From positions 131,835 to 195,834 of the forward strand of contig NZ_CP083375.1 of NCBI RefSeq assembly GCF_017488845.2: a stretch of 64,000 nucleotides of DNA. The letters are read 5' to 3'. The position numbers and the translations under genes were made by a program. The notes under the pieces were generated by a model, which ran no database searches, was not told the origin of the DNA, and worked only from the letters and a program-made list of their open reading frames with translations. Origin of the DNA: Ensifer canadensis. Its GTDB lineage: Bacteria > Pseudomonadota > Alphaproteobacteria > Rhizobiales > Rhizobiaceae. Of the stretch, positions 16,098 to 24,865 are shown in pieces (positions within the stretch are counted from its first letter, which is position 1; each line of letters starts with the position of its first letter).

Positions 16098-19000
16098 CGC
16101 AGAGAACATCTTTGACACAGCGTATCGTCGGCAGCTGCTCGCTCGCGTTGATGACGGCGTTTTCCAAGCTGCTCTCTCACATGCTCCGACTGCTGCCCCG
16201 ATCGATGAACTCATTGAGCTCAAGATCGGGGCCATGGTTGACTATGAGACCTGGATCAACGAAATCGACGTGAGTACAGCGATCGGCGCATCTCCAAACA
16301 TCTCGGAAGTAACCGCCAGTCAAGTCTTCGACCAGTGGCTGGCATATGTCGGTGCGGCATCCGCGCAGAGGCGTATCGAACTGCGCGATCTGTTTCTAGC
16401 ATCGAGCGTGGCACTCTGGGCGAGACGTCCGACCGAGCTTCGTCACCTTCTCCGCCTACCGATCGTTTCCGCTATAATCGACCCGGCATCGGACGATACT
16501 CGGTCCTGGCCTGTCAAAGTGCAGGACATAATCTCTCGGGCCCTGATCCTAATCGCCAGACAATCAAGTCGCGAAGACGTCGGGAAAGCCAGACGGTGCA
16601 TTGACGATCTTCGTGAACTTCAGGGTAAGATGGATGGGGCCTTGCTGGCCTCTACCGATCATCCTCAGCGGTCTGCACTAACGCTACTGGCCCTTTATCA
16701 TGCAGGTCAGGCCACCATCGTGCTGACTGATTACGTCCTCAATGGCGAATTCGTGGGCACGAGTGGACGTCCGGTGAACGTCGTGACAGAGCTTCAGACT
16801 CTGATGCGCAAGGCGCACGAATACGCGGTCCTGAGCTCGGACCCTGAACTCATGACTTGGATCATTTCAGTTTCCCTGATCTCTGGGAAGCTACGCGAGG
16901 ACTCCATTTGGGCGAACGGATCCAATATCAATGAGAAAATCGACGCGCTTGTGAGATCGGTCAGCACCAGAGAGGGTGCGATCCTGAGCATGTTGCCGTC
17001 TCAACAGGATGCTTTGGCAAAGAACCTTCTCGATCCACAGCGCGAGGCGGTTATACTGCAGATGCCCACGAGTTCGGGAAAGACTTTGATGGCTGAGTTA
17101 GCCATTCTTCAGACGCTTTCCGGCTACGCCGATGCACGGGTCATCTACGTCACTCCGACTCGGGCACTGGCCACACAGGTTCGCCGAACGCTTGGAGCGG
17201 ACTTTGCCGAGCTTAACATCGACGTCACCGCGGCAGGCAGCGCCTTTGAAGAAGACCCTTTTGAACAGGCTCTATTGAACAGACTGTCTGGCGTCGTGGT
17301 ATCCACTCCGGAAAAGCTGGATCTCCTTCTTCGTTCGCGTACAGAATGGTTTGAACAGATCCGTTTGGTCATAGTCGACGAGGCTCATCTTCTGAAAGAT
17401 GGCGAGCGCGGTGCTCGGTTGGAGCTCTTGCTGGCCAACATTCGCCGAGAGCACGCGCATATCCGTCTGTTGCTTTTGACGCCGTTCGTTGAGAACGCTC
17501 AGGACGTTGCAGCTTGGCTGAGCCAAGACCGCGGACGTGAAGTCGAGGTCAAATGGCGGCCGTCCCGTCTGATTGTCGGCCTCGCTAGCCTCAAGGGTCG
17601 TCAGGGCACACGGCGGATCGAGATAGAGTGGAAGGAGCCACATCGGTCGTCGGCACTGACATCTACAGTCATGTTGCTAACCGAAGAGGAGCGTAATAAG
17701 TTTCGCGAGAGTTCTTCGGCCCAGACGAAGGCGATCACGATCGGGCGAAGGCTTCAATCGCTTGGTCCCTCCCTAATGATGTTTCCGGCTTCGAGAATAG
17801 CCGCCGAAGAGGCCGCGCTCGAGATGGCTGAGCAGCGCGCAGCGATAGATCCGACGTTAGCTCCGCCGGAATTCCGCGTAGCGATCGCGTTGGCCTCGAA
17901 CGAATACGGAGAAGACAGCCAGTTAGCGAATTGCCTGAGGAAAGGCGTCGCATTTCATCACTCGGCATTGAGCAGTGAACTGCGCTACCTTGTCGAACGT
18001 TTGGCCGCCATTGGAACGCTCGAGTTCATAGCGGCGACAACGACCTTGGCACAAGGCATGAACTTTCCGGTGTCCAGCGTCGTCGTCCATTCGGTCCACA
18101 AGCCCTACGCCGGTCCACTCAGCCCAGGCGAATTTTGGAACATCGCAGGCAGAGCCGGGCGCGTCGGCCTATCTGAAAGAGGGGTAATCGTATTTGCAAA
18201 TTCCGAACACCGAGAGCTGTGGGAGCATTATACAGCGTCTCTATCTGAGAAGATCGATTCAGCTCTTGCCGCTGCGATCGAACGTATAGCGGATGGGGCA
18301 GATATAAAGTCTGCTTATAGGACCAACGAAGGTATTCGCCCGTTCATACAGTATCTTGGTCACTCGGTCGCTCGACTTGGTGCACAGCAGACATCGAGCG
18401 AACTCGAACGGCTGGTTAACGCAAGCTTTGCGGGACGGTCCGACACCGCAAGAACAAAGCTCCTGCAGTTTGCACGCCGTTATCTTGGGCAGATAACAGG
18501 TAAGCAGCAGAGCTACATGAAGGTGGCGGATGAGACCGGGCTGGCTTCTTTCAGTTTCGACGAACTCTATGCCACGATTCGCACCGATCCTCTGCTTTCG
18601 GGCGGCACAGCTCAGATGCTCCAACAGCCTGACGGACTCAAACATCTCATCGATGCGCTGGCCAAACTTCCGGAACTTTCCTTGGCCTTGGACCTCGGCC
18701 ATGGCACGATCGACACGAAGGCGGTGGCGGACGTCGTTCACAAATGGATCAATGGCTCAACCGTAGCGGAGATCGCCCCTTCATTTCGTGGGAAAAGCGA
18801 AGCGGACCGCATCAGGGAGGCGGGACGGTACGTCTTCGGACTTGTTTCACAAACGGTATCATGGGGCGCTCATGCCTTTTTGCGCGGTCGCGATATGGTT
18901 GGAGGCGAGGGAGCAGCTCTCGAAGGTGAAGACCGTATGCTACCGGCCTACATTCAGTATGGAGTGAGTTCACCCGGTTCAGTCATGGCGTCAATTCTCG

Positions 19001-19242
19001 GAATTCCCCGACAGCTCGCCTCCGGCATGGCCGCTCTCTATTCAGAGGAGAATGGGTCCTTGCGCCCCGAGGATGGCTCCAGGTTCAGGACTTTCCTCGA
19101 GACAAGCCGCGTAGAGGCCTGGCGCGATGCTATTCACGGTACACGAATAGCCGATTTCGTTTCGGCGGATGACCTGCGTTCAGTCTGGAGAGACTCCCAG
19201 GGGATTAATCGCAGACCCGTCCAGACACCAGTTCGAGGATAG
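16090..19242 (+). CDS. HamB-like superfamily 2 helicase
   Basis: This 1050-aa DEAD/DEAH helicase has the Ski2/Hel308 pattern. About 320 residues of unassigned N-terminus precede Walker A PTSSGKT (about 326-332). Then come motif Ia (VTPTRALATQVRR), DEAH (VIVDEAHLLKD, about 430), motif III-like LLLLTPF, TTLAQGMNFP (motif V) and NIAGRAGRVGL (motif VI, about 685-693). The C-terminal 330 residues are helical and unassigned. In Hachiman, HamB scans DNA and releases or activates HamA; the 8-bp overlap with the nuclease gene fits this. The helicase call is firm; the HamB label is inference. Confidence 0.78.
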   Translation: MSSAENIFDTAYRRQLLARVDDGVFQAALSHAPTAAPIDELIELKIGAMVDYETWINEIDVSTAIGASPNISEVTASQVFDQWLAYVGAASAQRRIELRDLFLASSVALWARRPTELRHLLRLPIVSAIIDPASDDTRSWPVKVQDIISRALILIARQSSREDVGKARRCIDDLRELQGKMDGALLASTDHPQRSALTLLALYHAGQATIVLTDYVLNGEFVGTSGRPVNVVTELQTLMRKAHEYAVLSSDPELMTWIISVSLISGKLREDSIWANGSNINEKIDALVRSVSTREGAILSMLPSQQDALAKNLLDPQREAVILQMPTSSGKTLMAELAILQTLSGYADARVIYVTPTRALATQVRRTLGADFAELNIDVTAAGSAFEEDPFEQALLNRLSGVVVSTPEKLDLLLRSRTEWFEQIRLVIVDEAHLLKDGERGARLELLLANIRREHAHIRLLLLTPFVENAQDVAAWLSQDRGREVEVKWRPSRLIVGLASLKGRQGTRRIEIEWKEPHRSSALTSTVMLLTEEERNKFRESSSAQTKAITIGRRLQSLGPSLMMFPASRIAAEEAALEMAEQRAAIDPTLAPPEFRVAIALASNEYGEDSQLANCLRKGVAFHHSALSSELRYLVERLAAIGTLEFIAATTTLAQGMNFPVSSVVVHSVHKPYAGPLSPGEFWNIAGRAGRVGLSERGVIVFANSEHRELWEHYTASLSEKIDSALAAAIERIADGADIKSAYRTNEGIRPFIQYLGHSVARLGAQQTSSELERLVNASFAGRSDTARTKLLQFARRYLGQITGKQQSYMKVADETGLASFSFDELYATIRTDPLLSGGTAQMLQQPDGLKHLIDALAKLPELSLALDLGHGTIDTKAVADVVHKWINGSTVAEIAPSFRGKSEADRIREAGRYVFGLVSQTVSWGAHAFLRGRDMVGGEGAALEGEDRMLPAYIQYGVSSPGSVMASILGIPRQLASGMAALYSEENGSLRPEDGSRFRTFLETSRVEAWRDAIHGTRIADFVSADDLRSVWRDSQGINRRPVQTPVRG

Positions 19243-19246
19243 ACTT

Positions 19247-19996
19247 ATGCCACGTGGCAAGCCGGTAATACTGTCAAATGGAAGCGAATGGTCGACCCGA
19301 CAAGCTGCGGAAGACTATTTCCGTGATCTGCGGGACCGCTACCCGCTTGAGACGGTGATCGATGAACCGCAGGATCATGACGATCTGTGCGCATTGCTTG
19401 AGCGGTACGATGCCGCGATCTACGACGGCCCATCCAAGATTGGATGTGGCGTCAGCCACTTTGTCACCCGTCAAAACGAGGTGCATGGTGGAAAGAGCAT
19501 AGGATTCTGGGTTATCAGAAGCGACGGCACTGAAACGGACTTCAGCTTCCCAACCGCGGTCGCCGGCCGTTCCAAGGATCGCGACGCCGGGTTCGTGGTA
19601 GCATGCCGCGAAAGCGTGTACGAGATCATCTCGTTGGCGAAAAAGAACCATTTCGCCGCGTTCGGAAATCAATCTGGTCACGTTCGATGCGAAGTAACCG
19701 ACGAACTCGTCTCTGCCTTCGATGCCAAGCTCGACTACGCTCCCACTTCATTCGGCGACATCGTATGGGAGTTCCGCAAGGTCGAGGGCTGGGAGGCCGC
19801 GATCCCTCCCGGAATCGTAAGTCCGTCTTCGGACGCACAGCTGTCCGCCATATTCACTGACATAGATGCATTGGCCAGGTTTCGGGTCTTCCACGCGTCT
19901 CGCTGTCAGATGCGAATCGTCGCGAAGTCCCTTAAGCCAACGCAGTTGCTGGCCACTAGATCCAACGCGGTGCGACAGCCAGTCAGGCTGCCATAG
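19247..19996 (+). CDS. DUF3223-family protein, third gene of the island
   Basis: This 249-aa protein begins 4 bp after the helicase stop. Residues about 15-105 match the DUF3223 pattern: PSKIGCGVSHFVTRQNE followed by GFWVIRSDGTETDFSF. DUF3223 is also found in plant DCL proteins linked to rRNA processing; its bacterial role is unknown. The C-terminal 150 residues are unassigned. Tight spacing implies co-transcription with the nuclease and helicase genes, so it may be an accessory or regulatory part of the defence-like module. A partly overlapping upstream in-frame extension was rejected. Confidence 0.72.
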   Translation: MPRGKPVILSNGSEWSTRQAAEDYFRDLRDRYPLETVIDEPQDHDDLCALLERYDAAIYDGPSKIGCGVSHFVTRQNEVHGGKSIGFWVIRSDGTETDFSFPTAVAGRSKDRDAGFVVACRESVYEIISLAKKNHFAAFGNQSGHVRCEVTDELVSAFDAKLDYAPTSFGDIVWEFRKVEGWEAAIPPGIVSPSSDAQLSAIFTDIDALARFRVFHASRCQMRIVAKSLKPTQLLATRSNAVRQPVRLP

Positions 19997-20475
19997 CTCA
20001 GGGATAGGGGGCGAGCACTCATACAATCCAATCTACGCTGCGCGCGGCCGGATCAAGATAGGCACCAATGCTGCCTCGAGCATGGCTCGTAAGTCGCCCG
20101 ATGGAGCCGTGAATCTTTTCAGCAAGGTTGATGGTGGAAGGGAACTACGAGGTGGCCGCTTAACGGCGCCAATGATTTAGCGACAGACCCGCAGGATTAT
20201 TCTGTCGGATCGCAGTCTATATTCTCGCCGGACCCGATGCTCCGCTCGATGTAGCCAGCTCAATGGGCGGCTGACACCGGCCGAGTTCACTCAGACCATC
20301 AACCCGCGGCGTGATGCGGTGCTGCGCAGCCGAAATGGCTCCGCACCGCAACACGCCGCTACCACCGCAAATGTAATAACCGATAACCGCCGGAGCGAAC
20401 TCAAAACTGGATAAAACTTGGGGGCACCGGTGCCGCTCGTTCCTGACACGTCACGGTAGACTCGTCCCGAATAGG
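19997..20475. other. Intergenic region without recognisable gene
   Basis: About 480 bp between two convergent genes. I see no RNA gene, repeat or strong terminator. It may hold an element boundary. Confidence 0.45.
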
Positions 20476-20955
20476 TTAGCGAGACTGATGCGCTCCCCGG
20501 CGCTGGACAATCGTTTGATTCAAAATTCGACGATTGATTTTCTGCTTCCAGTTCAGCTGAGCCGGAGAGAGCTTCCGCTTGAGTTTTGTCTGCTTAAGAA
20601 ACCGATATTCCTTCTCGTCGTAGAGATAACCCATTCGATAGGCGTGCTCGATCAAGTCATCGTTGGCATTGGCGGAAGGGTCTGCCTGTATGCGCTTCAG
20701 GCCTTCAAAGAGGTTTCCGGTGTCGATGCCGACAAAGCGATTGATGCAGACGTTCCCAACGTAAGTTGTCGCTCTGTTGAGGCGATTTCGGATGTAGCAA
20801 TGATCAAGAATGTCCTGACCGCAGGGGCATTGATCGAATTCCTCGCTGATCTCAACCCCAACCAGCTGCCATTCTAGGCGAGCCGTTTCGAACACCTTTG
20901 AGACTGACAAAGGGAGGATATGCGCTTTCAGGCGTTCAAAGTTGTGGCTTTCCAT
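20476..20955 (-). CDS. Small Cys-rich protein with a CPCG motif, unknown function
   Basis: This 159-aa protein has no function I can name. The central block has CPCGQDILDHCYIRNRLNRA followed by TTYVGNVCINRFVG, three or four Cys in a zinc-ribbon-like spacing with a well-conserved look. The C-terminus is basic (LKQTKLKRKLSPAQLNWKQK). Similar proteins turn up on mobile elements. The fragment at 20961 ends 5 bp upstream in the same direction, so this gene was probably the second of an operon whose first gene was cut by the IS21 insertion. Confidence 0.6.
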   Translation of the reverse strand: MESHNFERLKAHILPLSVSKVFETARLEWQLVGVEISEEFDQCPCGQDILDHCYIRNRLNRATTYVGNVCINRFVGIDTGNLFEGLKRIQADPSANANDDLIEHAYRMGYLYDEKEYRFLKQTKLKRKLSPAQLNWKQKINRRILNQTIVQRRGAHQSR

Positions 20956-20960
20956 TGAGA

Positions 20961-21121
20961 TTAGCCTCTTTGATATTTTTCCTGCTGAGCACGCCAGCGG
21001 TCGCGAGCCGTCATGTCCTCTCCTTCTTCCTGGTCCTCGTCTGCTTCCTCGTGCCAGAGCATGATCAGCGCATAGCCATTCTTCTGAAGACAGACTTGTT
21101 CGCTGAGTGTCGGAGCGCGTT
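20961..21121 (-). pseudogene. 3' end of a gene truncated by the IS21 element
   Basis: An open minus-strand frame enters from the IS boundary and ends at 20961: PTLSEQVCLQKNGYALIMLW, HEEADEDQEEGEDMTARDRW, RAQQEKYQRG. It has an acidic patch and a basic tail. The spacing to the next gene (5 bp) is operon-like. The missing 5' part was not recognised on the far side of the IS, so insertion was probably followed by deletion. Identity unknown. Confidence 0.5.
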
Positions 21122-21149
21122 TGTTGGTTTTCACGCGGAACTGAGCCGG
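21122..21149. repeat. IS21 left terminal inverted repeat
   Basis: 28 bp beginning TGTTGGTTTTCACGCGG; 25 of 28 positions match the right end. A second inner repeat (TTCCACCGAGAAGTGAGCC, 21153-21171) matches the inner right repeat at 23551-23569 in 16 of 19 positions, the multiple-end-repeat design of IS21. Confidence 0.9.
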
Positions 21150-21193
21150 TTTTTCCACCGAGAAGTGAGCCACCTCTGAGTATGGTTTTCTGA

Positions 21194-21988
21194 TCAGGGT
21201 TTGGTCAAGTGATTGGCTTTTTCTCCTCTCTTCTGTGCTGCTGCGGCGGAGCTGGCTTTGAAGCGGAAGCTGTCGTTTCCGGTTTCCAGGATATGGCAAC
21301 GATGGGTCAAACGGTCGAGCAGAGCCGTGGTCATCTTGGCATCGCCAAAGACGGTGGCCCATTCGCTGAAGCTGAGGTTGGTGGTGATGACGACGCTGGT
21401 GCGTTCATAGAGCTTGCTCAGCAGGTGGAAGAGCAGTGCTCCGCCTGAGGCGCTGAACGGAAGATACCCGAGTTCGTCGAGGATCAGCAGATCGAGGCGA
21501 ACCAGCGTCTCAGCGATCTGGCCTGCCTTGCCTTTGGCCTTCTCCTGCTCGAGCGCATTGACCAATTCAATTGTTGAGAAGAAGCGGACCTTTCGGCGAT
21601 GATGCTCGATTGCCTGGACACCGAGGGCGGTCGCGACATGTGTTTTGCCTGTACCCGGTCCGCCGACAAGCACGATATTCTGCGCTCCGTCGATGAACTC
21701 GCATCGGTTTAGTTGGCGCACCGTCGCTTCGTTGATCTCGCTGGCGGCGAAGTCGTATCCGGAGATGTCCTTGTAGGCCGGGAAGCGAGCAGCCTTCATA
21801 TGATAGGCGATGGAGCGGACCTCGCGTTCGGCCATTTCGGCTTTCAGCAATTGGGACAGGATCGGCACGGCGGCATCAAACGCTGGAGCCCCTTGCTCGA
21901 TCAGGTCCGTGACGGCTTGAGACATGCCATACATCTTCAGGCTACGCAGCATGATGACGACGGCGGCGCTGGCAGGATCATGACGCAT
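21194..21988 (-). CDS. istB: IstB, IS21 helper ATPase
   Basis: This 264-aa AAA+ ATPase, related to DnaC, directs IstA to target DNA. Walker A is [15 protein letters not shown], Walker [15 protein letters not shown], and [12 protein letters not shown] is the sensor region. The start overlaps istA by 11 bp. It looks intact. Confidence 0.93.
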   Translation of the reverse strand: MRHDPASAAVVIMLRSLKMYGMSQAVTDLIEQGAPAFDAAVPILSQLLKAEMAEREVRSIAYHMKAARFPAYKDISGYDFAASEINEATVRQLNRCEFIDGAQNIVLVGGPGTGKTHVATALGVQAIEHHRRKVRFFSTIELVNALEQEKAKGKAGQIAETLVRLDLLILDELGYLPFSASGGALLFHLLSKLYERTSVVITTNLSFSEWATVFGDAKMTTALLDRLTHRCHILETGNDSFRFKASSAAAAQKRGEKANHLTKP

Positions 21989-23498
21989 GACGACCTCCTA
22001 CGATCCGGACCCGCAGACCGTCATAGCGTTCTACATTGGCCTTGGGTTCACGCAGCAAGGTCAGCGCCTGTGGCGTGTCGATGTCAGGACCGTCAGTCGT
22101 CTTTCCATCGATCAGACGATGCAGCAGGTTCAGCACATGCGTCTTGGTCGCGACGCCTTGATCCAGAGCCAGTTCCACAGCCCTGACGACAACCTGTTCG
22201 TCGTGATGAAGAACCAGAGCGAGGATGTCGGCCATCTCCCGATCACCACCGGGGCGGCGAAGCATCTGATCCTGCAGTTGTCGAAACCCCGGCGGCAATT
22301 CCAGGAAGGGTGCGCCATTGCGCAGTGCTCCAGGCTTGCGCTGGATGACCGCAAGGTAATGGCGCCAGTCGTAAATCGTCCTCGGCGGCTTGTCGTGGCT
22401 GCGTTCTATGATGCGCGGATGTTCGCAAAGGATTTTGCCCTCGGCCGCAACGACCAGTCGCTCGGGATAAATCCTCAGGCTGACGGGCCGGTTCGCAAAA
22501 GACGCAGGCACGCTGTAACGATTACGCTCGAAGGTGATCAGGCATGTCGGTGAGACGCGCTTGCTCTGCTCGACGAAGCCGTCAAACATGGCGGGCAATG
22601 CCATTAAGGCAGGCTGCTCATCACCCCAAACATCTGCGATCGAACCGGACAAGGTGCCATGCGGTGTCTCGCGCCACAGGTCCTGGCAATGCTGCTCCAG
22701 CCATGCGTTCAACGCCGCTAAATCTGGAAAGTCCGGCATCTGTTGCCACAACCGTGGTCGGGCATCCTGGACGTTCTTCTCGACCTGGCCTTTCTCCCAA
22801 CCCGCAGCCGGGTTGCAGAACTCTGGCGCAAAAACGTAGTGGTTCGTCATCGCCTGGAAGCGGACGTTGACCTGTCGCTCCTTGCCGCGGCCAACGCGAT
22901 CGACCGCGGTCTTCATGTTGTCGTAGATGCCGCGACCAGGTACGCCGCCAAACACACGGAACCCGTGCCAGTGAGCATCGAACAGCATCTCGTGCGTCTG
23001 CAGCAGGTAGGCTCTGACCAGAAACGCCCGACTGTGCGATAGCTTGATGTGTGCGACCTGAAGCTTGGTGCGCTCGCCGCCGATCACGGCATAATCTTCA
23101 CTCCAATCGAATTGGAATGCTTCGCCTGCACGGAAAGACAGCGGAACGAATATGCCGTGGCCAGTCGTCTGCTGCTCAACCCGCCACTCACGGGCAAAGG
23201 CGGCGACCCGACCATAGGAGCCGGTAAAGCCGAGAACCACCAGATCGGCATGAAGCTGCTTCAGCGTTCGGCGCTGCTTGCGCGACCTCCCGGCCTCGGT
23301 CTTCAGCCAGGCCGCCAGTTTGTCGGCAAAAGGATCAAGCTTGCTCGGTCGCTCCGGTACCGTGAACGTCGGCTCGATCGTGCCAGCGTTCAAATACTTC
23401 GCAATCGTGTTGCGCGACAAACCGGTATGCCGACTGATCTCGCGGATCGACTGCTTCTCGCGCAGCTTCATCCGACGGATGATGTTTAAAAGTCCCAT
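21978..23498 (-). CDS. istA: IstA, IS21 transposase
   Basis: This 506-aa DDE transposase starts from ATG 23498 ([17 protein letters not shown]), the standard IS21 beginning. An upstream extension would start in the terminal repeat zone. The N-terminal HTH ([20 protein letters not shown]) is followed by the integrase core with the first Asp in [14 protein letters not shown] and further acidic residues in [11 protein letters not shown] and EKGQVEKNV. It looks intact, so the element may be active. Confidence 0.93.
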   Translation of the reverse strand: MGLLNIIRRMKLREKQSIREISRHTGLSRNTIAKYLNAGTIEPTFTVPERPSKLDPFADKLAAWLKTEAGRSRKQRRTLKQLHADLVVLGFTGSYGRVAAFAREWRVEQQTTGHGIFVPLSFRAGEAFQFDWSEDYAVIGGERTKLQVAHIKLSHSRAFLVRAYLLQTHEMLFDAHWHGFRVFGGVPGRGIYDNMKTAVDRVGRGKERQVNVRFQAMTNHYVFAPEFCNPAAGWEKGQVEKNVQDARPRLWQQMPDFPDLAALNAWLEQHCQDLWRETPHGTLSGSIADVWGDEQPALMALPAMFDGFVEQSKRVSPTCLITFERNRYSVPASFANRPVSLRIYPERLVVAAEGKILCEHPRIIERSHDKPPRTIYDWRHYLAVIQRKPGALRNGAPFLELPPGFRQLQDQMLRRPGGDREMADILALVLHHDEQVVVRAVELALDQGVATKTHVLNLLHRLIDGKTTDGPDIDTPQALTLLREPKANVERYDGLRVRIVGGRHAS

Positions 23499-23582
23499 GT
23501 GGATCACTCCGTTGCCCCCGTCGCTCACCGCGTTGGGGGGAAGGTCACATGGCTCAATTCTCAATGGAAATTATGCGTCTAA

Positions 23583-23610
23583 CCGGCTCAGTTCTGTGTG
23601 GAAACCAACA
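23583..23610. repeat. IS21 right terminal inverted repeat
   Basis: Ends in GTGTGGAAACCAACA, the inverse of the left end with 3 mismatches over 28 bp. Confidence 0.9.
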
Positions 23611-23681
23611 CGGTGCACTGCGGCGACAATACACAGGAAATCGGCCGGTTCGGTATTTTCCCGGACGAGGCGTTTTCGGCA

Positions 23682-23987
23682 TCAGCAGGAGCCCAATCCC
23701 AGCGGTTCAGTTTTCCCTTGCCCGACGATCCGGCCTGCCGCCAGCCGCGTGCCGTCACTATCCATCTTGAACCGCAAACGGGCAATGGCGCAGGTGCCAG
23801 CCTCAATATCGGTGATGTAAGCCGCGAATAACCTAGGCCGGATCGGCTTCTCCACTTGCAGGGTAACATCCGCGATGTCGTTCCCTGGCACCTTAATGTT
23901 TGGATGACACCGGTTTGGCAACGTGATTTTAGTCGCTGTCTGGGGACCGTGGGTCGGGTGCGGCCATGTCCCGGCACAATGCGTCAC
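23682..23987 (-). other. Possible coding remnant between IS21 and IS3
   Basis: One minus-strand frame here has protein-like composition: VPGNDIADVTLQVEKPIRPR followed by LFAAYITDIEAGTCAIARLR. I do not recognise it. It has no clear ribosome-binding site and lies between two insertion sequences, so it could be a fragment of the gene interrupted by IS21 or chance. The rest of 23611-24114 shows nothing else. Confidence 0.25.
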
Positions 23988-24114
23988 CTGTCTCTCAGGC
24001 CGGACATCGCGACGGTGGTCCGTTGCGGATCATCTGAAGGTCCATAGTTTGATTTGCGCGATGCAGCCGTAAATCGAATAGGGGTGCGCGGGGTTCAATT
24101 CCCTTAAAGAGCAC

Positions 24115-24552
24115 AATAGTCTGAAGAGCGGCTCGACCCCGAACACGCCACGGTTTTCGTCGATGAACGAGATCATCGTTTGAAGGGGCGGTCGAGCTCC
24201 GCCTGGGCGAAATAAGCAGACGCCGTGCGCAATATCTCGTTGGCTTGACGAAGCTCGCGGTTCTCCCGCTCAAGAGCTTTCATCTTCTCGGCCACATCGC
24301 TCGGCAGGCCTGCTCGTTTGCCGGTATCGACCTCAGTCTTCTTCACCCATTCATGCAGCGTGGCTGCCGAGCAGCCAATCTTGGCCGCAATAGATGAAAC
24401 GGCGGCCCACCGTGACGGATGTTCTGCTTCGTGATCCAGAGCCATGCGGATCGCAGGCTCACGGACTTCAGGTGAAAACTTGTTCGTTGTCTTGTTCATA
24501 TCGACTCCACTCTCTCAGAAGTTGGAGCCTCCGGCAAACCCGGTGCGGTTCA
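24115..24552 (-). mobile_element. Truncated IS3-family element
   Basis: The left end is intact: on the minus strand the terminal repeat begins TGAACCGCACCGGGTTTGCC at 24552. orfA is complete. orfB starts at 24176 ([16 protein letters not shown], overlapping the orfA stop by ATGA) but departs from the family after about 20 codons near 24115, so nearly all of the DDE domain and the other end are gone. The remnant cannot move by itself. Confidence 0.85.
24173..24499 (-). CDS. IS3-family OrfA (HTH protein)
   Basis: This 108-aa IS3 OrfA has an N-terminal helix-turn-helix ([20 protein letters not shown]) and a C-terminal leucine-zipper-like helix ([20 protein letters not shown]). In intact elements a -1 frameshift fuses it to OrfB; here OrfB is truncated, so only OrfA can be made. 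The 5' end lies 53 bp inside the element end. Confidence 0.88.
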   Translation of the reverse strand: MNKTTNKFSPEVREPAIRMALDHEAEHPSRWAAVSSIAAKIGCSAATLHEWVKKTEVDTGKRAGLPSDVAEKMKALERENRELRQANEILRTASAYFAQAELDRPFKR

Positions 24553-24865
24553 GTCGTGCCATCACCCCAGATTTGCGCATGCGGTTGGCGCGTCCATGTG
24601 TCCAAACACTTGATGTCATGTCTCTGGAATTTTTCCCAGATGCTGCGGACGACCGAAACGACAAGAATGAGCCGAACGATTAAGTGGCCCTACTGCTTGC
24701 CGGCGGATGGGGTGCATCGGAATGGCGCGGACTGCGCTGCTTTAGAGACGACAACCGCAAGCTCACGCTGCCGGTAGCGCATCTGAGCTTTAGCGATTTG
24801 CGATGAGCCACGTAACAGCATCAGTACGCCGATATTAACTCTAGTCATTGGTGAAAGATCATTTC
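24553..24865. promoter_or_regulatory. Leader region of the PKS operon, no gene
   Basis: 313 bp between the IS3 end and the first PKS gene must carry the promoter unless transcription enters from elsewhere. I see a weak ribosome-binding stretch (GGTGAAAG) before ATG 24866 and an AT-rich segment (GATATTAACTCTAGTC). No convincing lux or tra box was found. Confidence 0.4.

Larger units (their letters stand above)
21122..23610 (-). mobile_element. IS21-family insertion sequence
   Basis: A complete 2489-bp element has TG...CA ends, nested terminal repeats and the istA-istB pair typical of IS21. Flanks are CGGAGCGCGTT on the left and CGGTGCACTG on the right; I find no matching 4-8 bp target duplication, so one end may have rearranged after insertion. 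Confidence 0.92.

Noticed and set aside
21112..23620. Target-site duplication of the IS21 element
   Set aside because: The bases outside the two TG/CA ends do not match at 4-8 bp; only an offset CGG is shared.
24568..24585. Possible tra or lux box upstream of the PKS
   Set aside because: CAGATTTGCGCA matches only part of a tra box and lacks the mirrored GTGCA half.
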